From: Melitaea cinxia
Taxonomy: Eukaryota; Arthropoda; Insecta; Lepidoptera; Nymphalidae
Direction of reading: 5' to 3'
NCBI RefSeq assembly: GCF_905220565.1
Contig: NC_059404.1
Coordinates: forward strand, 10,258,472 to 10,322,471
Length of the DNA stretch: 64,000 bases
Below the pieces are notes generated by a model. It saw only the letters and a program-made list of their open reading frames with translations. It did no database searches and was not told the DNA's origin. A program made the position numbers and the translations under genes. Positions 34,365 to 46,461 of the stretch are shown here, in pieces (position 1 is the first letter of the stretch; each line of letters opens with the position of its first letter).

Positions 34365-34600
34365 TCTCACTAGCCCGGTGGCGCAGTTTGTACTGGCTCT
34401 GCTTTCTGTTCCGCGGGTTGCGGGTTCGATTCCCGCCTGAGTCTGGGTGTAATATATGTATTTATAAATTTATATATGTATTATTTCTATGTAAGTATAT
34501 TTATAGTAAATATTTAGCTACAACAGTCGGCTGTTACCTGTAACACAAGCATTAAGTTGCTTAACATAGGAACTGTTGACCCTGAGGGTATGTTATATTT
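34365..34600 (+). mobile_element. tRNA-derived SINE (family S2)
   Basis: A-box-like GTGGCGCAGTTTG, B box GGTTCGATTCC, then an AT-rich body with CAGTCGGCTGTTACCTG and CCTGAGGGTATG. It lies just after gene 1. Tail and target duplication are not clear. Confidence 0.6.
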
Positions 34601-36400
34601 ATTTATTTATTCATACAAGGACCATTTCACATGCATGCGTTTTGTCAATATTTTTCATTCTATGGTTACGGAAGCCATAAAACCGGCTCCAATTCGAACT
34701 TACTTATTAAGTTATTATTAGATTAAAATAGTATTTTAGGTGTTATCAAGTTGATACAGGCTGGTCAAAATTCAATAAACATTATAATTTTTCTATTATT
34801 TTGTTTATCGGTATCATTTCACTTGTAAATTTTGTTAAAAGATAATTTAAATATTATTTTATATTTATAATATTTTAGAAATATTTATTTCACATTTTTA
34901 GCAAAATTTTTAAATATAGAACAATAAATATATATTTTTCTTTTAAAAGTTTTGGCGATACTGAATTTTTCAAAATCGTAGTTATTCATCAGAATTACTC
35001 ATATAATTGATTTGCTACTTTTTAATGCAATTTTTATTTTAAAAAACAAAAACAAGTACCTAGGTACATGTGATTGTTTTAAGTGATACGACTACATTAT
35101 ATAATTTTTCCCCTTAACAGACGAGAATGCGACATTGAAATTATAGTAAGTAATTAAAAACGGAAAGATGCCTGTGATATGTATAATGATGCTAAAACAA
35201 CGTGTATACTATTAAAAATAGTTTTAATATATATTACATAATTTATAAATATTTTATATAGCCACGATATTATGACTGTGATGGGATTTAATAATTTTAA
35301 TCTGAAGAAATTATTATTGTTAATAATATATTATTTTACAGATATTAATCCTGTGATTCTAATTATTAAAATCGATTTAAATATATTTTTTATTTAGGTA
35401 CTTAAGACATTATTTAATTAATATTATTATATTGAGGAGTATAAAATCGATTTCCATTTTGAGTATTAGGTAACTATTGTTTTTAATATATAATAAAATT
35501 ATGATGACTATTAAGTACTTATACAGTAAACACAGTAAATATAGGCGTATAACTTAAGTTGAAAATTAAATAAATTATTTGTTTTACAATTTTTGTTTTA
35601 TTATACGGTATAGACTATGGATATTTTATATATAATTATTACTATTTCCCTAATTTTTTTGTAATCGTATGGATACTATAACATAATACTCCTTTTTGTA
35701 GATATCATCATCTTACAAACATCATACTTATATTATAATAAATATAAGAAATTTTTAAAGGTAAATAATGGCCTATCGAATACAAGCAAATTTTCTGTAT
35801 GAACGAGTAGTTCATGAGTTTAGCGCGTTAAAACAAACTCTTCAGCCTAAACATATTACTAAAGATGAATGCCTTTAGCGAGTAATAGTTAATTAGTCGT
35901 AGATATTTTTTTTGAGTAAATCTGTTAATGTTGTTATTTTAATAGGATAAATTCTCATGAGTTATACAGACTCGTCAGACTCTACACACGTGCTGATTTA
36001 TCATACTTCATACTCTTTATTATTTTGGGTCATATTTTATTATATTTATATAAAATATTTATTATATGTATAGATAATAAAAAAATGGACATTAAATGTG
36101 ATGATAAAAAGGACTGTTTTACTTATTTCTTTCTATAATATTAGTTATTTTTTGAGCTATGTTAAGTTATTCTTGGATCTTATATAATTTTCAGTATTAT
36201 TTGTGTGTATGACATACATATTACTCGTCATTTTTATTAATTTTATTGAATTATTAAAAAAAAACAGTGCTATAGTATCATATACTATAACTTTTTTAAT
36301 CCCTAAAAAAACATTTTTAGACATATTCGTTTACGTATCCTAATATTCTTTATATTGGTTATTTGGTTATATTGCTTTAATCTAATCAAGGACTCCAAAT
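34600..36400. other. Very AT-rich non-coding stretch
   Basis: Probably includes the 3' UTR region of gene 1 at its start. Many AATAAA-like sites, but no gene or recognised repeat. Confidence 0.5.
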
Positions 36401-36449
36401 AACAAGAGAGCAGAACACGTCGGATAATGATAATGTCGCTGGGTCTACA

Positions 36450-36575
36450 GAAGTGTCGACAATACCTGCAGTAACAACAACACCCGCAGTAACAACAAAA
36501 CCAACGATTGTAACAGCACCAATAGTAACAACAACACAAACAGTTACAACAACACAAACGATCACAAAAAATACC
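36450..36575 (+). repeat. GTAACAACAAC-rich degenerate repeat
   Basis: Loose repeats of GTAACAACAACAC coding Thr/Val-rich residues on the plus strand and Cys-rich residues on the minus strand. It may be the linker of the adjoining LINE ORF1. Confidence 0.6.
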
Positions 36576-36599
36576 CGCGCACATGCGTGTGTGATCGGA

Positions 36600-38375
36600 C
36601 GTGTATCCTGTATTTGCTTACTAATTTATAAATAATATAATATACGGAACAAACTACAAAAACAAGTATCCGACAACTTCGATTCCACAAAAGTGTGGTA
36701 CTGTCCTACCTGCACACCGAAGCGGTCAAAGGGAAACAATGAGAATATGCCTGTAAATACCAAGCCGGACAATTCGGACGCAAAACTCAACAAGCGATTA
36801 ACAAAAAAAAAGGATGGCACTTTCCTCACCGCCTACTCTGACCTCAAGCGGTGCAATATCGCATCTTGAATACCGCGACATACTCAGAGAAATTGTAAGA
36901 ATTGTGCTTGATAGTGTTAATTAAATCTGCTATAAACGATGAATAAAAACTTATTAGGGACGAGCTAAGCGAAATGAAAGCATCGATTAACTTCATTGAT
37001 AGCCAATATGATGACTTTATTAAGGAACACAAGGATAATATTAATATTATCAAAGTGAAAGTGAAAGAGGAAAATGTCAAGGTTCAAACGGACATTAACG
37101 AATTGAAAGCTCGCATCAACGATCTTGAACAGCGTGCCAGAGAAAAGAACTTGGAGATCCAATGCGTCCCAGAACATAATAATGAAAACCTATTAGCGAT
37201 TATGAAACAATTGGGTAGTGTCGTTGGCTCAGAGCTACATCATGATAAAGTTTTAAATTATACTCGGATCTATCGTTGTCCAGTTCAGCTTTCTGTATGT
37301 GCGAGATAGTTTTGTGGCCTCGGTGATCAAATATAACAAGAATCATTCTAACGATAAACCAAATACAACGCATATATGCATAGGAGGCATAAAAAATCTA
37401 TTTGTGTGATGAAACATTTATCCCTAGCAAACAAAGCTCTTCACGCCGCTACAAGAATCAAGGCAAAAGAAAAGGGCTACAAATACGTGTGGGTAAGAAA
37501 CGGCCGCATTTTTGTCTTAAAAGGTGACAGTTCTGACCCTAAAATAATTAAGGACATGGAGTTTCTCAGTTCCGAAGTCATTCATGATTATAAGTTATGT
37601 TTGTGTAAAAATTCTCGTCTAAATATATTTTACCAAAATGTTCGTGGCCTGAGAACTAAGACCCATGATGTGTACCGTAATGTAAGTTCTAACAATTTCG
37701 ATATTGTAATTCTTACTGAAACGTAGTTGAATTGTTCAATATTTAGCAGTGAGTTATTTGACAGTCGATTCGATCCCCGCACATGACAAACATTTGTATT
37801 GGCCATACAGGTGTTTGCCGTGGTCTGGATGTTTGTGCAGTCCTTGTGGGTCTCCCCACCGTGCCTCGGAGAGCACGTTAAGCCGTCGGTCCCGGTTGTT
37901 ATCATGTACACCTGATAGCGATCGTTACTCATAGTAGGGAATATATCCGCCAACCCGCATTGGAGCAGCGTGGTGAATTAAGCTCTGATCCTTCTCCTAC
38001 ATGAGGAAAGAGGCCTATGCCTAGTAGTGGGATATTACAGGATGAAACGTTTTTGACAGTAGATATAATGTGTATAGATGAGATAGAAATTCCTGTAGGC
38101 TTGGCAATAAAACGGATGGTAGAGGAGTTCTAATTCCTGTAAAAAAGAACTTAATAGCTAATAGAAAATATGAATGGGAAAGTGAAAATGAGGATATTTG
38201 AATAACTATAAACACTCCAAACCTGAGAGAGATCCGTTCAATTGCTTTCCGTGCAGTGTATCTTCCACCACTCGTTAAAAAACTCTCGGTGGTTTCCTTA
38301 GCAATTGTGATCGTGTATCAGAGCTTCATAATAATATGTATACATGCATAAAAGGTGATTTTAATTTAAGTTGTA
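36600..38375 (+). pseudogene. CR1-like LINE fragment (ORF1 and start of ORF2)
   Basis: Around 36690-36720 a PHD-finger-like end is read (KVWYCPTC). A coiled-coil/FP-type ORF1 region follows at 36974-37309 (INDLEQRAREKNLEIQCVPE, then ELHHDKVLNYTRI) and at 37376-37610 (ANKALHAATRIKAKEKGYKY and VWVRNGRIFVLKG). At 37612-37726 the endonuclease start LNIFYQNVRGLRTKT...IVILTET begins ORF2. An ORF1 with PHD and FP-type domains next to an APE endonuclease is the CR1-group layout. Frameshifts, an in-frame stop after LTET, an inserted SINE and loss of everything after about 38375 make it a fossil. Confidence 0.75.
37766..38051 (+). mobile_element. 5'-truncated S1 SINE inside the LINE fragment
   Basis: Starts within the B box (CGATTCGATCCCCGC) and ends TATTACAGGATGAAACG. 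Flanking direct repeat TTTGACAGT at 37757-37765 and 38052-38060 marks the insertion. This copy is younger than the LINE fragment it splits. Confidence 0.85.
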
Positions 38376-38439
38376 TTGATTGTATTGTAAGCTGTATTGA
38401 ATATGATTGTAAACTTTGTACGTAGCAATAAGAGTAAAA

Positions 38440-38680
38440 GTACTCCCCAGATCAACGTATATTTGTACGGAACCCAAATGGCCAACCGTCAAAAATTAGC
38501 CCCGAGATATGCAAGTGACATAGTCTTAGCTGACACGCCAATACACATTTATACTAAAAAGAGACGGGGGCCAGTCGCTAAGTCTCGGTTGAAGCGAGTC
38601 CCTAATAGTAGTCGGTTGTTACAGGATTGTCCTTCTGATCTTGAGCCCAGTACGAGCGGAAGACATAACCCTGAATAATT
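38440..38680 (+). pseudogene. Gypsy/errantivirus-type integrase C-terminal tail
   Basis: The frame from about 38397 includes ANRQKLAPRYASDIVLADTP and GPVAKSRLKRVP, the pattern at the end of Gypsy-group pol proteins (R-Q-K-L-x-P-R and the GP-x-A-K-S-R-x-K-R box). Only the last ~80 codons remain, because the element is truncated at its 5' side next to the LINE fragment. Confidence 0.6.
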
Positions 38681-39448
38681 TGGATAGCGAACCCGGAATC
38701 TTACCCTTTTTGTTAGGAAAAACAAAAATCATTTCTCACTATCATTCTTTCATTCAACCCGTTAACCTAGATATTATTCGTAGTAATGTTAATTTAGTAA
38801 AGAACCAGTTAGATAATATTTCGCCTCAGTTTCATAATAAAACTCTTTCTTTATATCAGCTTCACATCGAATACCCGTATAGTAAGGTTAAACAGTTATC
38901 CGAGCAAGTAAAACTGTTTCAATCTCATTGCGCTAAACGAGCCCTATTCGATGGGTTCGGTAATAAAAAGCATATTTGGAAAATTAGATTATACCGACGC
39001 GATTCGCTATGATACTGCTATCAGGTCGTTACAAGAAAATGATAATAAAATTGTTACGGAATTAAATAGTCGTGTTAGTTTAAATAAACATTAGATGACA
39101 GAAAATTCAGAAATTTTAAATAAATTGACTCAAAATCAAAATAAAATTAGAGAAGTTGTCGATGGAATTATGTTAAATAATGTAAAAAGCGAGAAAGATT
39201 TAGTTTAATATGTAATGTATGTAATTGGGCACTTAGCTCAATATCTTATAATGTTAGCAGATAACATTGAATCCGATGAATTACTAAGATTAGAAAATTT
39301 ATTAGCATTTATACGTGCCAAAAGCACACATTTTCTTATGTTTAAGTGAGAACTATTTAATAGGATGATAGACCAAATTAATACGCTCTATAGCAGAGAA
39401 CAAATACTGAATATTAGTTTTAGAGAATATTTCGATATAGTTAAGTTA

Positions 39449-39463
39449 GGTTACTATTATAAT
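39449..39463. repeat. Left target-site duplication of the R1-type LINE
   Basis: GGTTACTATTATAAT, repeated exactly at 45048-45062 after the poly(A). Confidence 0.95.
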
Positions 39464-39560
39464 GGGGGAGTCCCCAAGTGTTTGATAAGTACGTCCTCGT
39501 CGTCTCCCCTGGACCCCGTCCTGACCCCGGTAACGCAGGTGGCAGGCGGGTGACTGAACC

Positions 39561-41547
39561 TTGCAAACTATACTTGGTGATCGATTGTTGTGTGCGCTTC
39601 ACGAATATTTTGACGCGATGCTGTTGCGATCCCGTACCAAAGGCCCTTCTCAGGGCCAAGCCGACGGCCCTTCTCAGGGCCAACCCAACGGCCCTTCTCA
39701 GGGCCAACCCAACGGCCCTTCTCAGGGCCAACCCAACGGCCCTTCTCAGGGCCAAACCCAAGGCCCTTCTCAGGGCCAACCCCAAGGCCCTTCTCAGGGC
39801 TAACCCCAAGGCCCTTCTCAGGGCCAAGCTGAGGCCGACCGTCGTTTGGACGAGTCTAACGTCGAGTCTGACCTCGAAATGGACGTATCTATTAAGGGCT
39901 CTTCTCAGGGCCGTACCGAGGCGAAGAAGCGATCGTCCTCCTCCGTTTTCTTCGTTCGGACACGGAGACGGAGGAGACGGAAGTCTCGAAAACTATCACT
40001 GCCAGGCGTGGGAGGCCGTTGGGCTCGAAAGCAGGCTCGAGTTCAAGGGCAAAATTTTTAAAATCTGCTCCGGCGACTGTTTTCGATGATCTGGAGGCTG
40101 TACTGCGTGGCAGGCAGTACAGGCCAGGTAGCGCTACGGAAGGGACGACTCCGATTTCCTCTGGAAACGAGTCCGATTACCTAGCGGCGTTGGATACCAG
40201 CGCATTAAATGCGCAGGAGCTGCGTGCGCGCGCAGGTGAGGGCCTTGCCTGCATTATAGAGGTTGCCAAAAAGTCCGGCAACCTCAAGGGGGAGTTTGTG
40301 GCCCGACTGAAGAGGTCCGCCAAGACCCTTACCGAGGTGGTTGACGCGCTCTCGAGCCGAAGCGAAGCCGAGGAGTCGAGGCGGTTGAGAACCGAAAATC
40401 GCCGCCTCAAACTGGAAGTGGAGGCCTTGAAGGTAGAGGTCAAAGCGTGGACCTCGTGTCCTACACCAAGGGCAAAGGTAGTGGCATCCACACCACCTAA
40501 GACGTCACCTGCACCTCGTGGTCCCGAGACGACAGCCACTCCCTCGATGGCCCCGTCCACTGCCGCCCAGGAGGAAATCTGGGCAACAGTAGTTAGGAAA
40601 GGAAAGGGCAAGGGGAAGGGAAAGTCCTCCACCCCTGCCCCTGCACCTGCGACGAAGTCAGCCGCCAAGCCGACCACTGCATCGTCTGCAAAGCAGGCCG
40701 CCAAGTCGACCGCGAAGACGTCCGCGAAGTCAACCGCCATGCCGTCCGGAAAGCCGGCTGCGAAAGCGACTGCCAAGCCGAAGTTAAAGACGCCGAAGAC
40801 CGCGGCAGTCGTTCTTCAGCTGCAGCCGGAGGCCGTGGAAAGGGGGCTGACGTACAGCTCCGTCCTTCGGACGGCCCAGGAAAAAGTCGACCTCCAAGAG
40901 CTGGGTATCGACCAAATCCGTTCCCGGCAGACGGCCACGGCGGCGAGAATGCTGGAGATCTCTGGCTCTGAAAGGAATGCGAAGGCGGACAGGCTCGCGG
41001 AATCGCTTCGTGGAGCCCTGTCTGGGGTGGCGAATATCGTCAGGCCCGTCAAATCTGCGGAGGTGCGGATTTCGGGCCTGGACGAAACGGCCACTAAGGA
41101 GGGAGTGGCAGCGGTGGTCGCCAAAGCAACGGGAATTGACGTCGGGCTCGTAAAGGCCGGAGCATTACGCTCCGGCTTCTATGGCACGAGCTCCATCGTG
41201 GTCTCCTGCCCGATTTCGGCAGCGAAAACGCTGACCGAAAAGGGCAGGCTACTGATCGGATGGAGTTCAGCACGCGTGACGGCTCTGGAGGCACTGCCGA
41301 CGGCGGACATGCGGACGTGCAGGCCACAAGGCAGCTGCGTGTGAAGAGGTCACCCCGCGCTGCGCTATTTGCGTGGAGTCCGGCAAGCCCTCCGACCACA
41401 GGATGGGCGGTCGTAGGTGCAAGCCTGCGAAGATAAAGTGTAGATCCGCAGGGGCCCGGGCCACCCCAGCGGCTGCGAGCCAGATCGGCAAGGAAGGGGT
41501 CGTCCCTTCGGTGGCGGACGGTGAGGAGGTTGTGATGTCTGAATAGT
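39561..41547 (+). pseudogene. R1 LINE ORF1 (gag-like nucleic-acid-binding protein), three lesions
   Basis: The frame starts near 39561 and runs through the GPSQGQ repeats. A CAA-to-TAA stop sits at 39801-39803. A frameshift near 39950 moves reading to the frame open at 40019-41344, whose text before 40019 includes the AT-hook-like ARRGRPLGSKAGS. That frame has a coiled coil (about 40370-40450), Ala/Lys/Pro-rich linkers (40480-40800) and a conserved domain ending in ALEALPTADMRTC. A second frame change or deletion near 41320 removes the first zinc knuckle(s). In the next frame a CCHC knuckle, CAICVESGKPSDHRMGGRRC, remains, and the frame ends at TAG 41545-41547. Family role: packaging and chaperoning the LINE RNA. 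Confidence 0.8.
39642..39830 (+). repeat. 24-bp tandem hairpin repeat at 5' end of R1 LINE
   Basis: GGCCCTTCTCAGGGCC recurs at 39642, 39666, 39690, 39714, 39738, 39762, 39786 and 39810, exactly 24 bp apart, with a degenerate copy near 39896. Each can form a 6-bp stem with a TTCTC/CTCA loop. In the frame of ORF1 the unit reads GPSQGQPN. Confidence 0.95.
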
Positions 41548-44500
41548 ATGGACCAGATCAGACATCACAACTTCCTCCAGGCGAACCTGAACCACTGCGC
41601 CCGGGCCCAAGATCTGCTCATGCAGGCCTTGGCGCAGTGGCGCATAGACGTGGCAGTGGCGGCGGAACCGTACTTCGTTCCTAGCTCACACCCTTGTTGG
41701 GCTGCGGACCTGAACGGCACCGTTGCCATTGTGAGTCGATCCAATGACGGCAGCCTCCCCTTCTCAGTCGAAGAGAGGGGACCCGGGTACGTGGTGGCCA
41801 AGTGGGGAGAGTATGCTGTGGTGGGCGCATACTTCTCCCCCAACAAAACCGTAGCGGAGCTGGAGGCCTTCTTAGACCTCCTAGTCGCTGCGGTTGGAAG
41901 ACAGGCACCACGTTAGGTCGTCCTCCTCGGCGACCTGAACGCCAAGGCCCGGGACTGGGGCAACCCCTTCACTGACTCTCGCGGGGAAGTAGTCAGGGAG
42001 TGGGCAGTCACTGCGGGCTTGACCCTGTTAAACACGGGGTCGGCCCACACGTGCGTGCGACACAACGGGGGGTCCGTAGTGGATTTATCGTTCGCTTCCC
42101 CGTCCATCGCCGCACGTGTGCAAACTTGGAGAGTGCTGTCGGAGGTGGAGACTCTCTCGGATCACAAGTACGTGAGGTTCGAGGTTTCCACCTCCCACAG
42201 CCGAGGTGCGCCTCGGCACGCGGCGTTGCAATTTCCGCGCTGGGCCGTCACCCGCCTCGACGTGGAGTTGGCGAAGGAAGCGGCGATCGTCCAATTGTGG
42301 TCCGCTACTCCTATGCACCCGGAGGTAGACATTGCGGCGGATCACTTCCGCGATGCGGTGACGGCCGTGTGCGACGCGGCCATGCCGAGGTGCCGGCACC
42401 GTCCCGAACGCCGCGGGGTCTATTGGTGGAGCTCGGAGATCGCGGAACTCCGAGCCGCCTGCACAGCGGCAAGGCGACCCTACGGACACTGTAGGAGGCG
42501 ACGCCACGGCCGGACAGACGAGCAGATGCCAGCCGTGGAGTTGGAGGTCGAGCGCCAGCTATACGAGGCGTACCGCGACGCCAAGCGCAAACTACAGCTG
42601 GCCATCGTCAAGGCCAAGTCACAAGCCTTCAACGAAGCCCTGGCGAGCCTCGACAGGGATCCATGGGGGCGTCCGTACAAGGCTGCCCGGAAAAACTTCC
42701 GGCATCAGACGCCCCCGGTCGCCGAGTCGTTGGACCCCGTGGTCCTGAACAGGGTGTTGGGCGGGCTTTTCCCCGCAAGAGACCCCAACCACACCCCCCC
42801 GCTCATGGACGTTTCCCCTCTCGTCGAGGAACTAGACGAGGGCTCCATCCCGCCTGTGTCGGAGGCGGAAATGGAGGTTGCAGTCCGCCGCCTGCATGGA
42901 AAGAGGACTGCGCCCGGCCCGGACGGCATCCCGGGCCGGGTGCTGGGAATCGCCCTCCAGGAGATGGGTGATCGGCTTCGGGAGTTGTTCAGCGCTTGCC
43001 TCGCCTCTGGGCGATTCCCGAAGCCGTGGAAGAAGGGACGGCTGTGCCTGTTGCGGAAGGAGGGGCGACCCGTCGACTCGCCCTCCGCATACAGGCCCAT
43101 CGTCCTGCTGGATGACGCGGGCAAACTCCTGGAGAGAGTTGTGGCTTCCCGTGTCGTCCGGCACCTGGAGGTAACTGAGCCCGGGTTATCCGAGGCCCAG
43201 TACGGGTTCAGAGCGGGGCGGTCCACATTAGACGCCCTGTTCTGGCTTAAAAGATGGACGCAGGCGGCGGTCCGCGACGGGGAGAAGGCGTTGGCTGTCT
43301 CGCTTGACATCGCTAACGCCTTTAACAGCCTACCACACGCGACGATACTGGAGGCACTCCGCTACCACCGGGTGCCTCTGTATCTGCGGACGCTGCTGGG
43401 CGACTACCTCCAGGGTCGCGAGGTCCTATTGCCAGGGCGCGAGCGACGTCGTGTCTCGAGCGGAGTTCCACAGGGGTCAGTGCTGGGACCGCTCCTGTGG
43501 AACATCGGCTACGACTGGGTGCTTCGGGGCACGTTGCCCGCAAGTGTGCGGGTCTCGTGCTACGCCGACGACACCCTAGTCGTGGCAAAAGGAAGGGACC
43601 TCGCGGAAGTAATGCGGTTGGCCACGGCTGGCGCAACACTTGTGGTCGGCCGTATACGAGCCCTGGGGCTGGAAGTCGCCCTGACGAAGACCGAGGCCCT
43701 ACTGTTCCATGGGCCTCGAGGGGGACCCCGTCCAGGTACGCGGGTGACTGTTGATGGGGTTTCGGTCCGGGTGGGGACCCAGATGAGGTACCTGGGTCTC
43801 ACCCTGGACGGGAGGTGGGCTTTTGGGGCTCATTTTGCAGAGCTAGCCCCAAGAGTCGTGAAAGCCGCCGCCTCACTGGGAAGGCTGCTGCCGAACGTGG
43901 GTGGTCCGAGTGCCCATTGCCGTCGGCTGTACTCCGGGGTCATCCGGAGTATGGCCATGTACGGGGCACCCATCTGGGCGGACGCCCTCGGTCGCGCCAA
44001 CAAAATCCAGCTGCGACGGCCGCAGCGGGTCATCGCGACGAGGGCGATACGCGGTTACCGGACGGTGTCCTGGACGGCGGCGTGCGTGCTGGCCGGCGAT
44101 CCCCCCTGGGAACTGCAGGCGGAGATCCTCGCCGAAACATATCATTTTGTGGCGGCGAGGAGATCCCGGGGGGAGTCTCCTACGTGGGAGGAGCTCGCAC
44201 GCATGCAGAGGCTGGCGCAGGACACCCTGTTGCGGCGGTGGACGGAGGACTTGGCTTCGCCAGTCCCCGGGCAGTGGACGGTGGACGCAGTGAAGCCGGT
44301 CCTCCGGAAGTGGGTGAGGCGGCGGTTCGGGCCGCTGACCTTCCGTCTGGTGCAGGTGCTTTCCGGACATGGGTGCTTCGGTAAGTACCTGCACCAAATC
44401 GCGAGACGGGAGGCGACTCCAGCCTGCCACGAGTGTGGAGCGCCAGAAGATACGGCGCTCCACACGCTGGAGGCGTGCGCCACTTGGGAACCGCAGCGGC

Positions 44501-44931
44501 GCACGCTTTCAGCGGTTATCGGACGGGATCTCTCGCTGCCGAGTGTCGTAAAGGCCATGCTTGACAGCGAGAGATCGTGGCAGGCGGTGGTCTCCTTCTG
44601 CGAAGAGGTAATGACGCAGAAGGAGACCGCGGAGCGGGCCAGAGAGGAAGACGCCTCTGCTGGCCCACTCCGGCGCAGACGTACGGGGGCAAGGAGAAGG
44701 CGGTTTGCCCACCTCCTCCCCTCCCTCTCCCTCGTAATAGTGGGGTCGGCGGCCGATAGTCGGGGGACTTCGGCCGGCCGGACGACACGACCCCATACGC
44801 CTGGGGGTGGCCTTGTTGTGAGCGAGGCCACCCCACCATCATGCCGGGGCCCGGAAGCTTTGTCCGGGCCTACCGCTGAGGCGAGGTGGCGAATGCTAGC
44901 GCGACCCCTCTCGCCCCACCCAGGCGGATGA
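41548..44931 (+). pseudogene. R1 LINE ORF2 (endonuclease + reverse transcriptase), one nonsense codon
   Basis: ATG at 41548 follows directly after the ORF1 stop. Residues 1-122 start the APE-type endonuclease (QANLNHCARAQDLL, AEPYFVP). TAG at 41914-41916 interrupts it. The same frame then stays open to 44931, continuing the endonuclease (VVLLGDLNAKARDWGN, SVVDLSF, LSDHKYV). The reverse transcriptase follows: AYRPIVLLDDAGKLLERVV, AQYGFRAGRSTLDAL, SLDIANAFNSLPH, SGVPQGSVLGPLLWN, then the catalytic CYADDTLVV at about 43557-43583. The C-terminal knuckle is CHECGAPEDTALHTLEAC. A single stop is the only lesion I see. It could also be a recent mutation or a sequencing difference. Confidence 0.88.
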
Positions 44932-45047
44932 CTGCTAACACGTGGTGGTTTTTAGTCAGTAGGAGTCTGACATAACCCTCTGGCGCCCCCGCGCTGGAGG
45001 GTATCCATGATGGATTTTCCCCACGTAAAAAAAAAAAAAAAAAAAAA

Positions 45048-45062
45048 GGTTACTATTATAAT
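45048..45062. repeat. Right target-site duplication of the R1-type LINE
   Basis: Exact copy of 39449-39463, directly after the poly(A) tail. Confidence 0.95.
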
Positions 45063-45322
45063 AATGAAAAATTTGGTGTTAGTATTTAAGCTGCCAGTCG
45101 TTTTTCCTACTACTTATAACCTCTACAAACTATCCATAGTCCCCAATAAAAATAATAAAACATTAATCCCATCCTATCCCTTCCTAGCAATTCACGACAA
45201 AGATTTTACGTACATAGAGGCAGAATGCCCGAAGTCCGGCCAGTACTATCTCTGCGAGGATAGCATCAATAGACATTACAAGAGCCAAGGCGAATGTATC
45301 CATCGTCTAATAACCACGCAAC

Positions 45323-45803
45323 TACGGGAAAAGACATCCTCGAGCATAGTCTCAAGATGGCGATTCATAATAGAGACACCGCCGTCGTTGAGAGTATTCT
45401 CGAGATGTCAAAATAAAATTGGAATAGGTTGCTTTGCTTGGGAGGAGTAAGTTGGTAGTAATATAGACAATATTAAAAAAAATATTTTTAAGAAAACGAT
45501 TATTACGCATGTAAATAATGTAAGATTTAGCTAGATGTAAGTATAGTATTATAAGGAAATAATAATAATACAAAAAAAAAATTGTACCATACATTAGATT
45601 AAGAACCGGTCGGTGGACTCGCGTCTCTTTTGGAGACATTAAAAACAGTCTGACTTGAATAGCGATGTTGCTGAGTAACGTCTACCTTGAAATACAAAAA
45701 AAATAAAAATAAAAATTGCATGTATTTAGAATAAAAAAGGACATGGGTTTATAAGCCCGTGGATGTATATGACTTGTAAAAAAAAAAAAAGAAAAAAAAA
45801 AAA
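45323..45803 (+). mobile_element. 5'-truncated poly(A) retroposon in envelope remnant
   Basis: About 480 bp ending in a long A-rich tail, bounded by the direct repeat TAACCACGCAAC (45311-45322 and 45806-45817; two extra A may belong). Contains AAAATAAAAATTGCATG and GGACATGGGTTTATAAGCCC near its end. No coding text was recognised, so it is probably the 3' end of a LINE. Confidence 0.75.
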
Positions 45804-46450
45804 AATAACCACGCAACAAATCGACGAATCATGCCAATACACCACTACCGAGCTGAAGACTGAAGCTGTAGAAGTACTCGACGACCGCCACTACGTAGCA
45901 AGCTTCCCTGCACCCACGAAGATCTGCATGTCCTGTACTGAAACTCAATATAATGCTATAAAAGGCAGTTACCTCATTATAATTCCAAAAGGATGTATCG
46001 TACAAACACCGGATCTAACACTAACGAACAAGGACAACCGACTGAAAGGGCAAGTTTTGAAAATAATGAACACCTCCTTTGCAAACAGAACCATCGAAAA
46101 CTTCAAAACTAGAAGACTGACACTCAACTCCGCAGATCTTCACAGCCTCCATGTCGCTGCTAAAGAAATATCTATAGAAGCACCGCTGACCCTAAACAAT
46201 ATCGATCTGCGTAGCGTATACTATACTATAACGCCGCTATACTTGATACTATTAGATGCAAGTGTACTGGGTATCGCCTTCAAATTACGAAAGTACTTGA
46301 GGCAGCGCTCATCATAAGTTACAGTTGAACGTGCAAATGGCGAGATGGAACGAGGCAACGTCTATGCAGAGATTGCTACCAATACTAATTCGACTCTACC
46401 TGAATTATCAGCGCTATTCTCAAACCAATCTGCGAATAGTCGCTGATCTT

Positions 46451-46461
46451 TGAGAGGGAGA
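46451..46461 (+). other. Polypurine tract before the 3' LTR
   Basis: TGAGAGGGAGA directly before TGTTAAG, the usual plus-strand primer site of Gypsy-group elements. Confidence 0.6.

Larger units (their letters stand above)
39464..45047 (+). mobile_element. Full-length R1-clade non-LTR retrotransposon
   Basis: 5.58-kb GC-rich element in AT-rich surroundings, bounded by a perfect 15-bp target duplication and ending in 21 A. Order: 5' UTR with GGCCCT/AGGGCC hairpin repeats, gag-like ORF1, endonuclease/reverse-transcriptase ORF2, short 3' UTR. ORF1/ORF2 arrangement, ORF2 length (about 1128 codons) and the C-terminal CxxC...HxxxxC knuckle fit the R1 clade. It is not in 28S rDNA, so it is a less site-specific R1 relative or an off-target insertion. 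Very few disabling changes suggest it is fairly young. Confidence 0.9.
38641..46318 (+). pseudogene. Errantivirus-type envelope (F-like fusion) gene remnant, broken by insertions
   Basis: Old insect retroelement copy. The first open part (38641-39012) contains a basic CAKR site followed by a hydrophobic Gly/Phe stretch, the layout of insect baculovirus F-like/errantivirus envelope proteins (furin site plus fusion peptide). Further matching frames run to 39463, then resume at 45063-45308 and 45818-46317. The last part has Cys-rich ectodomain text and a membrane segment near residues coded at 46230-46280. A frameshift near 39000, stops near 39090-39210, the R1 LINE at 39464-45047 and the retroposon at 45323-45803 destroy it. 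Normal order: after pol and before the 3' LTR, as seen here. Confidence 0.65.

Noticed and set aside
40177..44842. Numerous antisense and alternate-frame open frames in the R1 LINE
   Set aside because: High GC content of the LINE creates long shadow frames. Only ORF1 and ORF2 carry recognisable domains.
39464..45047. R1 insertion in 28S rDNA
   Set aside because: The flanks are envelope-gene sequence, with no rRNA sequence on either side.
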